From Streptomyces rishiriensis (GTDB lineage Bacteria; Actinomycetota; Actinomycetes; Streptomycetales; Streptomycetaceae), in assembly GCF_003112535.1 (NCBI RefSeq), contig NZ_BEWA01000002.1, positions 62,001 to 126,000 on the forward strand: DNA of 64,000 nucleotides. The letters run 5' to 3'. A program made the translations under genes and the position numbers. This document shows, piece by piece, positions 16,824 to 24,706 of this stretch (the first letter of the stretch is position 1; every line of letters begins with the position of its first letter). The notes beneath the pieces are model-generated. The model was not told the DNA's origin and made no database searches. It worked only from the letters and a program-made list of their open reading frames with translations.

Positions 16824-17600
16824 ATGGACGCGAAGGCCGAGCCCGTCATCTCGCTGCGCGGCGTCCGCGCCGAACTGGGCTCGCGCCCCGTTCTGCGGGG
16901 CGTCGACCTCACCGTGCGGCGCGGTGAGGTCGTCGCCCTGCTCGGCGCGAACGGCTCCGGCAAGTCCACGGCCGTGCGCAGCGTCATCGGACAGGTGGCG
17001 ATCGGCGCGGGCGAGATCGAGCTGTTCGGCGCCCCGCACCGCCGGTTCCGGGACTGGGCGCGGATCGGATACGTCCCGCAGCGCACCACGGCCGCGGGCG
17101 GGGTCCCGGCCACGGTGACCGAGGTCGTCTCCTCGGGCCGCCTCTCGCGCACCCGCTTCGGCGTCTTCCGCAAGGCCGACCACGCCGCCGTCCGGCACGC
17201 CCTGGAGCTGGTCGGCATGGCGGACCGGGCCAAGGACAGCGTCGACGCCCTCTCCGGCGGCCAGCACCAGCGCGTGCTGATCGCCCGCGCGCTCGCCGCC
17301 GAACCCGAACTGCTGATCATGGACGAGCCGATGGCAGGCGTCGACCTGGCCAGCCAGGAAGTGCTGGCGCACACCCTGCGCGAGCAGGTCGCGGCCGGCA
17401 CGACCGTCCTGCTGGTCCTGCACGAACTGGGCCCCCTGGAGCCCCTCATCGACCGGGCGGTCGTCCTGCGCGACGGCTGCGTGCTGCACGACGGGCCGCC
17501 CCCGCGGGCCGTGGGGCAGCACGCCCTCCCCGGCCACGACCATGTGCACCCGCACGCACCGGCGGGCGCCGAACCGATCCGCACGGGACTGCTGAGCTGA
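16824..17600 (+). CDS. znuC: Zinc ABC transporter ATP-binding protein
   Basis: A 258-residue ATPase that powers zinc import through ZnuB. Walker A is GANGSGKST, signature LSGGQHQR, Walker B LLIMDEP, and the H-loop His is in LVLHELG. ATG 16824 was chosen because GGAGGG lies 5-6 nt upstream; a GTG at 16803 overlapping the znuA stop is the alternative. The C-terminus is His-rich (GQHALPGHDHVHPHAPAG), which may bind zinc in the cytosol. Its stop overlaps the znuB start by one base. Confidence 0.95.
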   Translation: MDAKAEPVISLRGVRAELGSRPVLRGVDLTVRRGEVVALLGANGSGKSTAVRSVIGQVAIGAGEIELFGAPHRRFRDWARIGYVPQRTTAAGGVPATVTEVVSSGRLSRTRFGVFRKADHAAVRHALELVGMADRAKDSVDALSGGQHQRVLIARALAAEPELLIMDEPMAGVDLASQEVLAHTLREQVAAGTTVLLVLHELGPLEPLIDRAVVLRDGCVLHDGPPPRAVGQHALPGHDHVHPHAPAGAEPIRTGLLS

Positions 17601-18502
17601 TGGACCTCCTGAACTACGCCTTCATGCAGCGGGCGCTGCTCGCCGCGGTCCTGGTCGGCATCACCGCCCCCGCCGTCGGCATCTACCTCGTCCAGCGCCG
17701 CCAGGCCCTCATGGGCGACGGCATCGGCCACGTCGCGATGACCGGCGTCGGCCTCGGCTTCCTGCTCTCCTGGTCGCCGGTGTGGATGGCGACGGCCGTC
17801 TCCGTCCTGGGCGCGGTGATCATGGAACTCATCCGCTGGTACGGAAAGACCCGCGGCGACATCGCGCTCGCCATGCTCTTCTACGGCGGGATGGCCGGCG
17901 GCGTGATGTTCATCAACCTCGCGCCGGGCGGCTCCAACGCCAACCTGACCTCGTACCTCTTCGGCTCGCTGTCGACGGTGTCGGAGTCGGACGTGACGGC
18001 GATCTGCCTGCTCGCCGCCTTCGTGGTCCTGGTCACCCTCGGCCTGCGCCGCCAGCTGTTCGCGGTCAGCCAGGACGAGGAGTTCGCGCGGGTGACCGGC
18101 CTGCCGGTGCGCGCCCTGAACCTGCTGACGGCGGTCACGGCGGCGGTGACGGTGACCGTGGCGATGCGCGTGGTGGGACTGCTGCTGGTGTCGGCCCTGA
18201 TGGTCGTGCCCGTGGCCGCGGCCCAGCAGCTCAGCCGCAGCTTCGCCGCGACCTTCGCGATCGCGGTGGCCATCGGCGTGACGGTGACCATCGGCGGCAC
18301 GGTCACCTCGTACTACCAGGACGTCCCGCCCGGCGCGACGATCGTGCTGCTGACCATCGCCGCGTTCGTCGCGCTGAGCGTGCTGGCCGCCCCGCTGGCC
18401 CGCCGCCGCGCCCGCGCGGTGGCGGCGGCGCAACCCGCGGGCGACCCCGCGGAGTGCGCGATTCCGGCCACCCGGAGCTCGGGCGACGAAGTCGGCGTCT
18501 GA
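17600..18502 (+). CDS. znuB: Zinc ABC transporter permease
   Basis: A 300-residue membrane protein of the ABC-3 family with about eight hydrophobic segments, forming the zinc channel with ZnuC and ZnuA. MQRALLAAVLVGITAPAVG at the N-terminus, GDGIGHVAMTGVGLGF and the C-terminal ALMVVPVAAAQQLSRS are typical of the family. The ATG overlaps the znuC stop (TGATG), so the two are translated together. Confidence 0.95.
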   Translation: MDLLNYAFMQRALLAAVLVGITAPAVGIYLVQRRQALMGDGIGHVAMTGVGLGFLLSWSPVWMATAVSVLGAVIMELIRWYGKTRGDIALAMLFYGGMAGGVMFINLAPGGSNANLTSYLFGSLSTVSESDVTAICLLAAFVVLVTLGLRRQLFAVSQDEEFARVTGLPVRALNLLTAVTAAVTVTVAMRVVGLLLVSALMVVPVAAAQQLSRSFAATFAIAVAIGVTVTIGGTVTSYYQDVPPGATIVLLTIAAFVALSVLAAPLARRRARAVAAAQPAGDPAECAIPATRSSGDEVGV

Positions 18503-18561
18503 CCGCGCGCAGGCCGGGCTGGCACAATGGCCCGGCAAGCCGCAGACGTGAGGAGACAACG

Positions 18562-18981
18562 GTGACGACCGCTGGACCGCCCGTGAAGGGCCGCGCCACC
18601 CGGCAGCGCGCCGCCGTGGCGGCGGCGCTCGACGAGGTGGACGAGTTCCGCAGCGCGCAGGATCTGCACGACATGCTCAAGCACAAGGGCGACTCGGTCG
18701 GCCTGACCACCGTGTACCGCACCCTGCAGTCCCTCGCCGACGCGGGCGAGGTCGACGTCCTGCGCACGTCGGACGGCGAGTCCGTGTACCGCCGCTGCTC
18801 CACCGGCGAGCACCACCACCACCTCGTCTGCCGCGTCTGCGGCAAGGCCGTGGAGGTGGAGGGCCCTGCGGTCGAGACGTGGGCCGAGGCCATCGCCGCG
18901 GAACACGGCTATGTGAACGTGGCCCACACGGTGGAGATCTTCGGCACCTGCGCGGACTGCGCGAGGGCCGCCACGGGTTGA
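18562..18981 (+). CDS. zur: Zinc uptake regulator, Fur family
   Basis: A 139-residue metal-dependent repressor. The N-terminal winged helix (RQRAAVAAALDEVDEFRSAQ, TTVYRTLQSLADAGEV) binds DNA; the C-terminal dimer domain has the HHHH-containing segment GEHHHHLVCRVCGK and a second Cys pair FGTCADC, which form structural and sensing zinc sites. GTG 18562 is preceded by GAGGAG at 6 nt. It lies 59 bp after znuB; CACAAT in that gap could be a -10 element for a separate promoter. The likely targets are znuACB here and zinc-free ribosomal protein and siderophore genes elsewhere, as known for Streptomyces Zur. Confidence 0.95.
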   Translation: MTTAGPPVKGRATRQRAAVAAALDEVDEFRSAQDLHDMLKHKGDSVGLTTVYRTLQSLADAGEVDVLRTSDGESVYRRCSTGEHHHHLVCRVCGKAVEVEGPAVETWAEAIAAEHGYVNVAHTVEIFGTCADCARAATG

Positions 18982-19012
18982 GCCGCCGCGCCGGTCCGCC
19001 GGGCCCGCCCGC

Positions 19013-19040
19013 CCGTCGGCCGGACGGGCCCGGCCGACGG
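19013..19040. terminator. Hairpin terminator between zur and a YcxB-like gene
   Basis: Inverted repeat CCGTCGGCCGG (19013-19023) / CCGGCCGACGG (19030-19040), 11-bp stem and 6-nt loop, in the convergent spacer and ending at the base before the stop codon of the leftward gene. Confidence 0.7.
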
Positions 19041-19583
19041 TCAGACGCGCCGCAGCCGGCCGTCCAGCACGGCCCGCAGCCGGTCGACGTCCCCGGGGGT
19101 GCGGGCGCCCTGCTTGACCAGGACGATCGCGCAGTGGCCGGCCTTGTCCGGACTGCGCAGGGCGAAGACCCTCTCCGACTCCGCGTAGCTGCCGTAGTTG
19201 GCCCAGTCCATGCGCAGGTCGGCGTGCGCGCTCACCGTGCGGACGCCCTCCGGGCCGACGCGGACCTGGATGCGGCCGTGGTGCCGGTTCGCCTTCAGCA
19301 GCTGCGCGGCCGCCAGACGCGGCGCGAAGTACATCAGCACCGGCCACACCGTGAACATCACGCCGAACGCCATCGCGGTCCCGTCGCCGGCGCGCACGCT
19401 CAGGCCGAGCAGCGCGATCCCGGCCAGCGCGACGCACACCAGGAAGACCGGCCGGTGGATCAGACCCGCCCGGCCGTTCTTGCGGGACACCAGCCGGACG
19501 GCGTCCTCCATGTCCGCGAGACAGTGCTCGTACTCCAGCACCACCGCGTCCTCGCGCACTCCGACGCCCTGCTCCTCGCCCAT
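19041..19583 (-). CDS. YcxB-like membrane protein
   Basis: A 180-residue protein with two adjacent hydrophobic segments (HRPVFLVCVALAGIALLGL and MAFGVMFTVWPVLMYF, about residues 43-85) followed by a cytosolic C-terminal domain that matches the YcxB-like pattern: GRIQVRVGPEGVRTVS, MDWANYGSYAESERVF and AIVLVKQGA. GGAGGGG lies 4 nt before ATG 19583. The family has no known biochemical function. It is transcribed with or just after uppS-recO on the same strand and converges on zur. Confidence 0.78.
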   Translation of the reverse strand: MGEEQGVGVREDAVVLEYEHCLADMEDAVRLVSRKNGRAGLIHRPVFLVCVALAGIALLGLSVRAGDGTAMAFGVMFTVWPVLMYFAPRLAAAQLLKANRHHGRIQVRVGPEGVRTVSAHADLRMDWANYGSYAESERVFALRSPDKAGHCAIVLVKQGARTPGDVDRLRAVLDGRLRRV

Positions 19584-19690
19584 GGCCCCTCCCCGGTCCT
19601 GCGGTGACGAGCCGTGATCGTAACGGCCGGACGCAGGGGCCCGGCGCGCAGGTCGGACGCCCGCCTCCCGGTGTGGTCCGCCGGACGGCT

Positions 19691-20545
19691 TCAGGAGGAG
19701 CCGGCGTCCTGCTGCGGCGTGCTCCCCTCCAGGGACAGCAGCACCTCGTTCGGGGTGGCGCCGCCGAAACGGCGGTCCCGGGAGGCGAACTCCACGCACG
19801 CCCGCCACAGGTCGCGGCGGTCGAAATCGGGCCACAGGACGTCCTGGAAGACCATCTCCGCGTACGCGCTCTGCCAGATCAGGTAGTTGGAGGTGCGCTG
19901 CTCGCCGCTCGGCCGCAGGAACAGGTCGACGTCGGGCATGTCCGGGTAGTACAGGTACTTCGCGAGGGTCTTCTCGGTGACCTTGGACGGGTCGAGCCGG
20001 CCCGCCTTCACGTCCTCGGCCAGCGCCTGCGCGGCGTCCGCGATCTCCGCCCGCCCGCCGTAGTTCATGCAGAAGTACAGGGTGAGGCGGTCGTTGTCCT
20101 TGGTCTGCTCCTGGGCGACCTGGAGCTCCTTGGCGACCGACTTCCACAGCTTCGGCATCCGGCCCGCCCAGCGCACCCGGATGCCGAGTTCGTCGAGGGT
20201 GTCGCGGGTCTTGCGGATGAAGTCGCGGTTGAAGTTCATCAGGAAGCGGACCTCGTCGGGCGAGCGCTTCCAGTTCTCGGTGGAGAAGGCGTACAGCGAG
20301 ATGTTGCGCACGCCCATCTCGACCGCGCCCTGCAGCACGTCGAGGACCTGCTCGGCGCCGACCTTGTGCCCCTCGGTGCGCGGCAGCCCGCGCTCCTTGG
20401 CCCAGCGGCCGTTGCCGTCCATGACGATCGCCACGTGTTCCGGGACCAGCTCACCGGGGAGCTTGGGCGGGCGAGCGCCGGACGGGTGCGGCTCGGGCGT
20501 CCTGTACTCCCGACGCTGCCGCCCCAGGAACCCGCGTACGACCAT
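19691..20545 (-). CDS. uppS: Isoprenyl transferase (undecaprenyl diphosphate synthase family)
   Basis: A 284-residue cis-prenyltransferase that condenses isopentenyl diphosphate units onto an allylic primer to build the polyprenyl carrier used in cell-wall synthesis. Signature regions are HVAIVMDGNGRWAKERGL (catalytic Asp), SLYAFSTENWKRS, the Tyr/Gly segment FCMNYGGRAEI and DLFLRPSGEQRTSNYLIWQ near the C-terminus. ATG 20545 was preferred to an in-frame ATG 30 nt upstream because it has GAGAGG before it and avoids overlap with recO. It starts 16 bp after recO ends, so the two are probably one operon. Actinobacteria often have two such enzymes, so exact chain length is open. Confidence 0.93.
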   Translation of the reverse strand: MVVRGFLGRQRREYRTPEPHPSGARPPKLPGELVPEHVAIVMDGNGRWAKERGLPRTEGHKVGAEQVLDVLQGAVEMGVRNISLYAFSTENWKRSPDEVRFLMNFNRDFIRKTRDTLDELGIRVRWAGRMPKLWKSVAKELQVAQEQTKDNDRLTLYFCMNYGGRAEIADAAQALAEDVKAGRLDPSKVTEKTLAKYLYYPDMPDVDLFLRPSGEQRTSNYLIWQSAYAEMVFQDVLWPDFDRRDLWRACVEFASRDRRFGGATPNEVLLSLEGSTPQQDAGSS

Positions 20546-20561
20546 GTGCCTCTCGTCTCCT

Positions 20562-21311
20562 TCACTTTTCCACATACCGAAGGGAGCGCAGCCCGCGCTC
20601 CAGATGCCAGTGCAGATAGGCGGACACCAGTCCGCTGCCCTCCCGGACGTGGCGCGGCTCGCACGCGTCCGCCGTCTCCCAGTCTCCCGTGAGCAGCGCG
20701 CCGAGGAGGACCAGGGTCTGCGGCGAGGGTACGACGCTGCCGGCCACCCGGCAGTCGACGCAGACGGAGCCGCCGGCGGCGACGGAGAAGAACCGGTTGG
20801 GTCCGGGCATTCCGCACTTGGCGCAGTCGCCGAAGCTGGGCGCGTACCCGTTGACGGCCAGCGACCGCAGCAGGAACGCGTCCAGGACGAGGTGCGGGGC
20901 GTGCTCGCCGCGGGCCAGGGTCCGCAGCGCCCCCACGAGCAGCAGGTACTGCTGCACGGCCGGTTCGCCCTCGTGGTCGGTGAACCGCTCGGCGGTCTCC
21001 AGCATGGCCGTCCCCGCCGTGTAGCGGGCGTAGTCGGTCACGATGCCGCCGCCGTAGGGGGCGATGATCTCGCTCTGCGTGCACAGCGGCAGCCCGCGGC
21101 CGACGAGTTCGCTGCTGCCTCGCGCGAAGAACTGCACGTCGACGTGGGAGAAGGGTTCGAGGCGGGCCCCGAACTTGGACTTCGTCCGCCGCACCCCCCG
21201 CGCCACGGCCCGCACCCGCCCGTGCCCGCGCGTCAGCAGCGTGATGATGCGGTCCGCCTCGCCCAGCTTCTGGGTCCGCAGGACGATGCCGTCGTCCCGG
21301 AAGAGACTCAT
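20562..21311 (-). CDS. recO: DNA repair protein RecO
   Basis: A 249-residue recombination mediator that, with RecR, loads RecA onto SSB-covered single-stranded DNA. The N-terminal OB fold begins MSLFRDDGIVLRTQKLGEAD and continues RIITLLTRGHGRVRAVARG; the central helical region is followed by a Cys4 zinc-finger-like motif, CAKCG and CVDC, normal in this family. The start ATG (21309-21311) overlaps the stop of an upstream 41-codon reading frame as ATGA. That leader frame encodes the same first 12 residues. An open frame continues upstream of the start, but its codons look like a frameshifted shadow of the leader, so it is not counted. Confidence 0.93.
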   Translation of the reverse strand: MSLFRDDGIVLRTQKLGEADRIITLLTRGHGRVRAVARGVRRTKSKFGARLEPFSHVDVQFFARGSSELVGRGLPLCTQSEIIAPYGGGIVTDYARYTAGTAMLETAERFTDHEGEPAVQQYLLLVGALRTLARGEHAPHLVLDAFLLRSLAVNGYAPSFGDCAKCGMPGPNRFFSVAAGGSVCVDCRVAGSVVPSPQTLVLLGALLTGDWETADACEPRHVREGSGLVSAYLHWHLERGLRSLRYVEK

Positions 21312-21433
21312 CGCACACCGCCGCCGGGGGCCCGCCGGGCCGGCCGTCCGCCGCCCGGCCGCGGCGTGCCGCGCCCTGCCTCCCCCGGCCTTCGGGGGCG
21401 CAGCACGATGCCGTCGTCGCGGAACAGGCTCAT
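21308..21433 (-). CDS. Upstream reading frame repeating the RecO N-terminus
   Basis: A 41-codon frame begins MSLFRDDGIVLR, identical to RecO residues 1-12, and continues PRRPGEAGRG where RecO has TQKLGEADRI. The two nucleotide copies differ at five third-codon positions, all silent. The TGA of this frame overlaps the recO ATG (ATGA), so its translation would feed ribosomes to recO. The rest of the peptide is Arg/Pro/Gly-rich and reads like non-coding sequence. It could be a leader peptide, or the 5' end of an older recO copy. The ribosome site (GAGAATGGGG) is weak. Confidence 0.5.
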   Translation of the reverse strand: MSLFRDDGIVLRPRRPGEAGRGTPRPGGGRPARRAPGGGVR

Positions 21434-21558
21434 GACCCCATTCTCGCCTACGCCGGAAGGGCGGTGCGCCCGCCCGGCGCAGGCGGGCGCCGGCGCTCGC
21501 AACCAGGGCTGCCCGCCGGGGCGTCCGTGTATACGGAAACGACTTCGGTTCCCGACGG

Positions 21559-22446
21559 ATGGAGAGAACGATCTCAGCCTCGACCACTCGCCGCACCCTG
21601 CTCACCGCCGGCGCGGGCGCCGGCGCCGCCCTGCTCGCCGCCGGCCCCGCACGGGCCGCCGCCGATCCCGTCACCGCCCGCCTGCGCGACCTGGAGTCCC
21701 GGCACGGCGCCCGGCTCGGGGTCTTCGCGTACAACGTCCGCACCCGCCGCCGGGTCCGCCACCGCGCCGACGAGCTCTTCCCGGTCTGCTCGCTGTTCAA
21801 GACCCTGGCGGTGGCGGCCGTGCTGCGGGACCTGGACGCGGCGGCGCAGGACCGGCGCATCCACTACACGGCCGACGACCTCGTGGAGAACTCGGAGATC
21901 ACCAAGGACCACGTGGCCGACGGCATGACGATCGCCGAGCTGTCCGCCGCGGCGATCCAGCACAGCGACAACACGGCGGGCAACCTGCTGCTGCGCGAGC
22001 TGGGCGGTCCCGCCGCGATCACCCGCTTCGCGCGTTCCGTCGGCGACCGCGTCACCCGCCTCGACCGCTGGGAGCCGGAGCTCAACTCGGCCGAGCCCGG
22101 GCGGATCACGGACACCACGAGCCCGTACGCGATCGCGCGCACCTACGCCCGGCTGGTCCTCGGCGACGCCCTGTCCGCCCCCGACCGCCGCCGCCTGACC
22201 GACTGGATGCTCGGCACGGTCACCAGCGCCAACCGCTTCCGCGCCGGGCTCCCCCCGACCTGGACCGTCGCCGACAAGACCGGCGGCGGCTGGTACGGCG
22301 CGGACAACGACGCCGGCATCGCCTGGACCCCGGACGGCGCCCCGGTCGTCCTCGCGGTCCAGCTCACCGAGCCCGACCGCGAAGCCCCCTACGACCACGC
22401 GCTGATCGTGGAGACGGCGGGCGTGCTGGCGGAGGCGCTCGGCTGA
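21559..22446 (+). CDS. Class A beta-lactamase-like serine hydrolase
   Basis: A 295-residue secreted protein. The signal peptide begins with a twin-arginine (TTRRTLLTAGAGAGAALLAA) and ends near AARAAA, pointing to Tat export. All class A beta-lactamase elements are seen: CSLFK (Ser70-X-X-Lys73), HSDN (Ser130-Asp-Asn132), RWEPELN (Glu166 region) and DKTGG (Lys234-Thr-Gly). It probably hydrolyses beta-lactams by an acyl-enzyme at Ser70; such chromosomal enzymes are common in Streptomyces. No ribosome site precedes the ATG, so a leaderless or weak start is possible. No regulator gene is adjacent. Confidence 0.92.
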   Translation: MERTISASTTRRTLLTAGAGAGAALLAAGPARAAADPVTARLRDLESRHGARLGVFAYNVRTRRRVRHRADELFPVCSLFKTLAVAAVLRDLDAAAQDRRIHYTADDLVENSEITKDHVADGMTIAELSAAAIQHSDNTAGNLLLRELGGPAAITRFARSVGDRVTRLDRWEPELNSAEPGRITDTTSPYAIARTYARLVLGDALSAPDRRRLTDWMLGTVTSANRFRAGLPPTWTVADKTGGGWYGADNDAGIAWTPDGAPVVLAVQLTEPDREAPYDHALIVETAGVLAEALG

Positions 22447-22469
22447 GGCCGCCGGCGGTCGCCCCGGCT

Positions 22470-22498
22470 CCGGCCCCCGGCATCGTCCGCGGGGCCGG
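22470..22498. terminator. Possible hairpin terminator
   Basis: Inverted repeat CCGGCCCC (22470-22477) / GGGGCCGG (22491-22498) with a 13-nt loop, placed between the convergent beta-lactamase and phosphatase genes. Confidence 0.45.
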
Positions 22499-22501
22499 CT
22501 G

Positions 22502-22555
22502 GTCCGCTCAGTCCGCTCAGTCCGCTCAGTCCGCTCAGTCCGCTCAGTCCGCTGA
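22502..22555. repeat. Six copies of a 9-bp tandem repeat
   Basis: GTCCGCTCA repeats five times exactly (22502-22546) and a sixth time with one change (22547-22555). On the minus strand each of the five exact units contains a TGA; the phosphatase gene ends at one of these, so changes in copy number at the distal side leave the protein intact. Confidence 0.95.
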
Positions 22556-23020
22556 GCCGGAAGGGCCGGCAGGGTCGGCGGGGGTGAAGCGGCGCACGTA
22601 CCCCCGCTGCCAAGGCGTCTCCACGGCCCGGCGGTCGTAGTGGGCGCGGACGTAACGCACCGCCTCGTCCGCGGGCACGCCGTCCAGCACCGCCAGGCAG
22701 GCCAGGGCCGTGCCGGTGCGGCCTCGACCGCCGGCGCAGGCGATCTCCACGCGGGAGTCGGCCGCGCGGCGCCACGCCTCGACGAGGGCCGCGCGGGCGT
22801 CGCGACGGTCGGCGGGGAGGCGGAAGTCGGGCCAGCGGACCCAGCGGGACTCCCAGGGGGGCCGCGGGGGCCGGGCACTCAGCAGGTAGAGGCCGTAGGC
22901 GGGGACCGGCGCCGCCGGGTCCGGCGGGCGGCGCAGGCCGCGGCCGCGGATCAGCCGCCCCGACGGCAGTTCGAGCACCCCGGGGTCTCCGGCGGACCAG
23001 GCCCACGCGTCGTTCTCCAT
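22544..23020 (-). CDS. Small protein phosphatase, Cys-based (PTP/DSP type)
   Basis: A 158-residue soluble protein. The active-site loop IACAGGRGRTGTAL matches the C-X5-R-T signature of protein tyrosine/dual-specificity phosphatases (Cys nucleophile, Arg phosphate clamp), and WVRWPDF upstream is the usual place for the general-acid Asp loop. ATG 23020 (MENDAWAWSAG) was chosen over an ATG 24 nt earlier. Short actinobacterial members of this kind are poorly studied; the substrate, protein or small phosphate ester, is unknown. The last codons lie within a 9-bp tandem repeat. Confidence 0.82.
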   Translation of the reverse strand: MENDAWAWSAGDPGVLELPSGRLIRGRGLRRPPDPAAPVPAYGLYLLSARPPRPPWESRWVRWPDFRLPADRRDARAALVEAWRRAADSRVEIACAGGRGRTGTALACLAVLDGVPADEAVRYVRAHYDRRAVETPWQRGYVRRFTPADPAGPSGSAD

Positions 23021-23100
23021 CGCCTCATTCGAACGCGACCGCACGGTGCGGGCAACCGATTCGGCCCGACCGGTGGTCTGGGGGGCGAGGAGGGTGCTTG

Positions 23101-23658
23101 ATGCAGGCCGAACAAGAGGAGCGGTTCCAGGAGTTCGTCAGAGCCCGGTGGTCCCGGCTCGTGCGGACCGCCTATCTGCTCACCGGCGACGTCCACCACG
23201 CGGAGGACCTGACACAGACCGCGCTGGCGAAGGCGTACCGGTCGTGGCGGCGGATATCGCGCAGCGACAACCCGGAGGCGTACGTCCGCCGGATGCTGGT
23301 CAGCTGCAACAGCGACCGGTTCCGCAAGCGGCGGGTCGTCGAGGCGCTGACCGCGGCGCCGCCCGAGCGGGCGGGCCGCGACGAGGGCGCGGGACGGGTG
23401 GAGGAGCGGAGCTCCCTGCTGGACGGACTGGCTCAACTCCCGCCCAGGCAAAGGGCGGTAGTGGTGCTCCGGTACTGGGAGGACCTGTCCGAGGCGGAGG
23501 TGGCCGAGACGCTCGGCTGCTCGCCGGGCACGGTCAAGAGCCAGGCGTCGAAGGGACTCGCGAAGTTGCGTGCGCATCCGGGGCTGGCCACCGGCCGCAC
23601 GGCGTCCGGCAGTCGGGCCCAGGACCACCAGGAACAGGGACAGGAGGTCGGCAGGTGA
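23101..23658 (+). CDS. ECF sigma factor, SigE family
   Basis: A 185-residue group 4 sigma factor. Region 2 is seen as FQEFVRARWSRLVRTAYLL and HHAEDLTQTALAKAYRSW (about residues 9-55), and region 4 as LPPRQRAVVVLRYWEDLSE with the recognition helix GCSPGTVKSQASKGLAKL (about 120-160). It directs RNA polymerase to a small regulon, probably including its own operon. The ATG is preceded by GAGGAGGG. The stop overlaps the start of the next gene (GTGA), whose membrane protein is the likely controller. Confidence 0.92.
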   Translation: MQAEQEERFQEFVRARWSRLVRTAYLLTGDVHHAEDLTQTALAKAYRSWRRISRSDNPEAYVRRMLVSCNSDRFRKRRVVEALTAAPPERAGRDEGAGRVEERSSLLDGLAQLPPRQRAVVVLRYWEDLSEAEVAETLGCSPGTVKSQASKGLAKLRAHPGLATGRTASGSRAQDHQEQGQEVGR

Positions 23659-24569
23659 ACGAGTGGGACAGCCGAGGGGACCTGGAGGAGTGGATGCGTG
23701 AGCTGCTCGCGCAGGACGCGTACACGGTCCGGCCCTCGCCGGCGCCGTATCCGGCGATCAGGCGGCGGGGACTGGCCGAGCGGCGGCGGCGCGTCGCGGT
23801 GACCGGTGCGGCGCTGATCGCGCTGGCCGCGGTGCCGGTGGGGGCCTACGCGGTGAACGGCGGAGACGGGGGGCGGGCCGCCGACACGGCGGCGCCGAAG
23901 CCGTCGGCGAGCGTCCCGCACCGCTCGGCCGGGGGCGCGCCCTCGTCGCCGTCCGGTCCCGGGCGGCCCGCGACGCCCGGGCAGTTGCTCGACGGGATCA
24001 CCTTCGAGCAGGCGGCGGCCGGTCTGAAGGAGTGCCTGCGGGCCGAGGGCGGGTCCGCCGGGAGCACCGCGGACCTGGGCAGGGCGCAGGACTACCGGAT
24101 CATCCTGGCTGCCAGGAGCACCGGCGACTCCAACGCCTCCGGCGACGGGATCCACGTCGTCGCCGTGAAGGAGCGGCCGGCGGACTTCCGGGTGATCTGC
24201 TCCCTCGTCGACGGTGTGGCCTCCGGCATCAGCACCGGCGGGAGCGACGCCGGTCCGCCGAACGCGGGCCCCGTCGTGCCCGACTTCAACGGCGGCAAGC
24301 TGTACCAGCAGTCGTTCATCGACAAGGGTCACTGGAAGCTGCCGTTCCGCTGGGGGGTGATCGGCACGGTCGAGCCGTCGGTCGCCAAGGTGACCGTGTC
24401 CTACGGAGGTGACGACACGACGGCCACGCTGGACGGACGCTGGTTCGTCGCCGCGGGCGTGCTGAACCGGCAGGTCACCCTGGCGCCGCGCGTCAAGGGC
24501 TACGACGCGGCCGGAAAGCTGGTCTACGACTCCGACACGGACAGCTCGTACGAGCGGTCGCTGCCGTAG
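23655..24569 (+). CDS. Membrane protein co-translated with ECF sigma factor
   Basis: A 304-residue protein with an N-terminal cytosolic part of about 45 residues, one transmembrane helix (VAVTGAALIALAAVPVGAYAV, about residues 48-68) and an extracytoplasmic domain of about 230 residues. GTG 23655 overlaps the sigma stop and has GGAGG 7 nt upstream, so both are made together. The arrangement is that of an anti-sigma factor, but the short cytosolic part does not show a clear zinc-anti-sigma motif (no H-X3-C-X2-C). It may sense an envelope signal. Function as a sigma controller is inference from context. Confidence 0.7.
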   Translation: MNEWDSRGDLEEWMRELLAQDAYTVRPSPAPYPAIRRRGLAERRRRVAVTGAALIALAAVPVGAYAVNGGDGGRAADTAAPKPSASVPHRSAGGAPSSPSGPGRPATPGQLLDGITFEQAAAGLKECLRAEGGSAGSTADLGRAQDYRIILAARSTGDSNASGDGIHVVAVKERPADFRVICSLVDGVASGISTGGSDAGPPNAGPVVPDFNGGKLYQQSFIDKGHWKLPFRWGVIGTVEPSVAKVTVSYGGDDTTATLDGRWFVAAGVLNRQVTLAPRVKGYDAAGKLVYDSDTDSSYERSLP

Positions 24570-24628
24570 GCCGCCCGGGTCCGCCGGCGTGGGCCGCCCG
24601 GCTCGCGGTGCAGGCCACCGGCGTCCGT

Positions 24629-24703
24629 CTGCCGCAGGACCGCCGGGCCGCAGGACCGCCGGGCCGCAGGCCGCCGGGCCGCAGGCCGCCGGGCCGCAGC
24701 CGG
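24629..24703. repeat. 15-16-bp GC-rich tandem repeat
   Basis: About five imperfect copies of GGGCCGCAGGCCGCC (clear copies at 24645-24660, 24661-24675 and 24676-24690) fill the convergent spacer between the sigma-partner gene and the TerB-like gene. No gene is seen here. Confidence 0.8.
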
Positions 24704-24706
24704 TCC

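Noticed and set aside
20562..21860. RecO extended upstream to 432 residues
   Set aside because: The extra N-terminus is an Arg/Ala/Pro-rich out-of-frame reading of the leader copy and of the beta-lactamase antisense strand; RecO proteins start at MSLF.
24570..24706. Possible small gene in the spacer after the sigma-partner gene
   Set aside because: The sequence is a 15-16-bp GC repeat; no ribosome site or plausible protein.
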